The position numbers and the translations under genes were made by a program. A stretch of DNA of 58,999 nucleotides from Candidatus Rhodoferax bjergmarkensis (GTDB lineage Bacteria; Pseudomonadota; Gammaproteobacteria; Burkholderiales; Burkholderiaceae_C): positions 1 to 58,999 of the forward strand of contig JADJFX010000004.1 in the NCBI GenBank assembly GCA_016708345.1. Direction: 5' to 3'. The notes beneath the pieces were generated by a model. It was not told where the DNA came from, ran no database searches, and saw only the letters and a program-made list of their open reading frames with translations. Positions 58,824 to 58,999 of this stretch are shown piece by piece. Positions within the stretch are counted from its first letter, which is position 1. The number at the start of each line of letters is the position of its first letter.

Positions 58824-58999
58824 AGACTGGTTAGAGGCTCATTTTGCGTCTATTAACCTTGAAGCCTTAAATGCCAAAGCGGCCATGCTTGAGCGCTTAG
58901 ACCATAAATACGTCGTTGATGCAGGTGTGTTGTTTGAAGCTATTCCTCATTTGCTTGAACATTTTGACATTTTGGAAATCAACCATCGTCGCAGTTTTA
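58801..58999 (+). CDS. VTC-domain polyphosphate polymerase-like protein (N-terminal part, cut by window end)
   Basis: The start ATG at 58801 overlaps the DUF4956 gene. The visible 66 residues include AMLERLDHKYVVDAGVLFE and FDILEINHRRSF, matching the beginning of the VTC domain (PF09359), where R/K residues (ERLDHKY) line the tunnel that binds polyphosphate or a nucleotide triphosphate. The remainder lies outside the window. Whether it makes polyphosphate is unproven for most bacterial members. Confidence 0.8.
   Translation, partial: MFTTANTKDWLEAHFASINLEALNAKAAMLERLDHKYVVDAGVLFEAIPHLLEHFDILEINHRRSF

Noticed and set aside
1..58999. CRISPR array, prophage, insertion sequence or rRNA operon
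   Set aside because: No regularly spaced direct repeats, integrase, transposase, phage structural genes or rRNA sequence were found.

Overview
The window looks like a chromosomal segment of a Burkholderiales bacterium, most likely Comamonadaceae and Rhodoferax- or Polaromonas-like. This rests on gene order (tig-clpP-clpX beside tRNA-Leu; ubiE-Tim44-like-ubiJ-ubiB followed by fmdB-like, DUF502, aspS, nudB, EEP nuclease, clsB), the gltIJKL cassette, B12-dependent NrdJ and a dispersed short repeat that I associate from memory with this family. The placement is inference; no 16S gene is present.

Layout. 1-2.6 kb (minus): clpX (cut by the left edge), clpP and tig, then tRNA-Leu. 2.9-7.2 kb (minus): RND efflux permease and its lipoprotein adaptor. 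7.4-10.5 kb (plus): hpnC-hpnD-hpnE, the squalene route for hopanoids, followed by a penicillin-acylase-family hydrolase and hemH. 14.2-17.4 kb (minus): nirS (cytochrome cd1 nitrite reductase), a NapC/NirT tetraheme cytochrome and an ethylbenzene-dehydrogenase-like cytochrome, an anaerobic denitrification module. nrdJ is divergent from nirS, with an FNR/DNR-type box between them. 21-23.9 kb: PAS-GGDEF protein, CheY-like receiver, CheC and CheD. 24-32.7 kb: polA, DUF2782, homoserine kinase, membrane protein, FecR-like protein, a roughly 0.6 kb giant palindrome, uvrD. 32.7-39.4 kb: large hybrid histidine kinase, guaC, an NAD-dependent dehydrogenase. 39.4-41.6 kb: radical SAM protein and small orphan genes, including a secreted two-repeat protein. 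41.6-57.3 kb (all minus): Usp, serine hydrolase, glutamate/aspartate ABC transporter, BLUF photoreceptor coupled to folE, clsB, EEP nuclease, nudB, aspS, DUF502, FmdB-like, ubiB, ubiJ, Tim44-like, ubiE. The right end is AT-richer and carries DUF4956 plus the start of a VTC-domain polyphosphate polymerase-like gene.

Sequence quality. Many genes, including essential ones (tig, clpP, clpX, polA, nrdJ), are broken by single-base indels, mostly in homopolymers. I read these as residual long-read errors, not decay, and give joined gene spans. The first 7 kb is worst; 20-30 kb and 41-57 kb are nearly clean.

Most striking observation. A 49-50 bp element recurs at least ten times on both strands (core GCTAT, six or seven variable bases, then ATAGCTGCTTGCGCA). 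At least six copies lie inside genes (hpnC, hpnE twice, polA, uvrD, the RND adaptor) and are read through in one preferred frame per orientation, so the same peptide motifs appear in unrelated proteins. This resembles the behaviour of Rickettsia palindromic elements.
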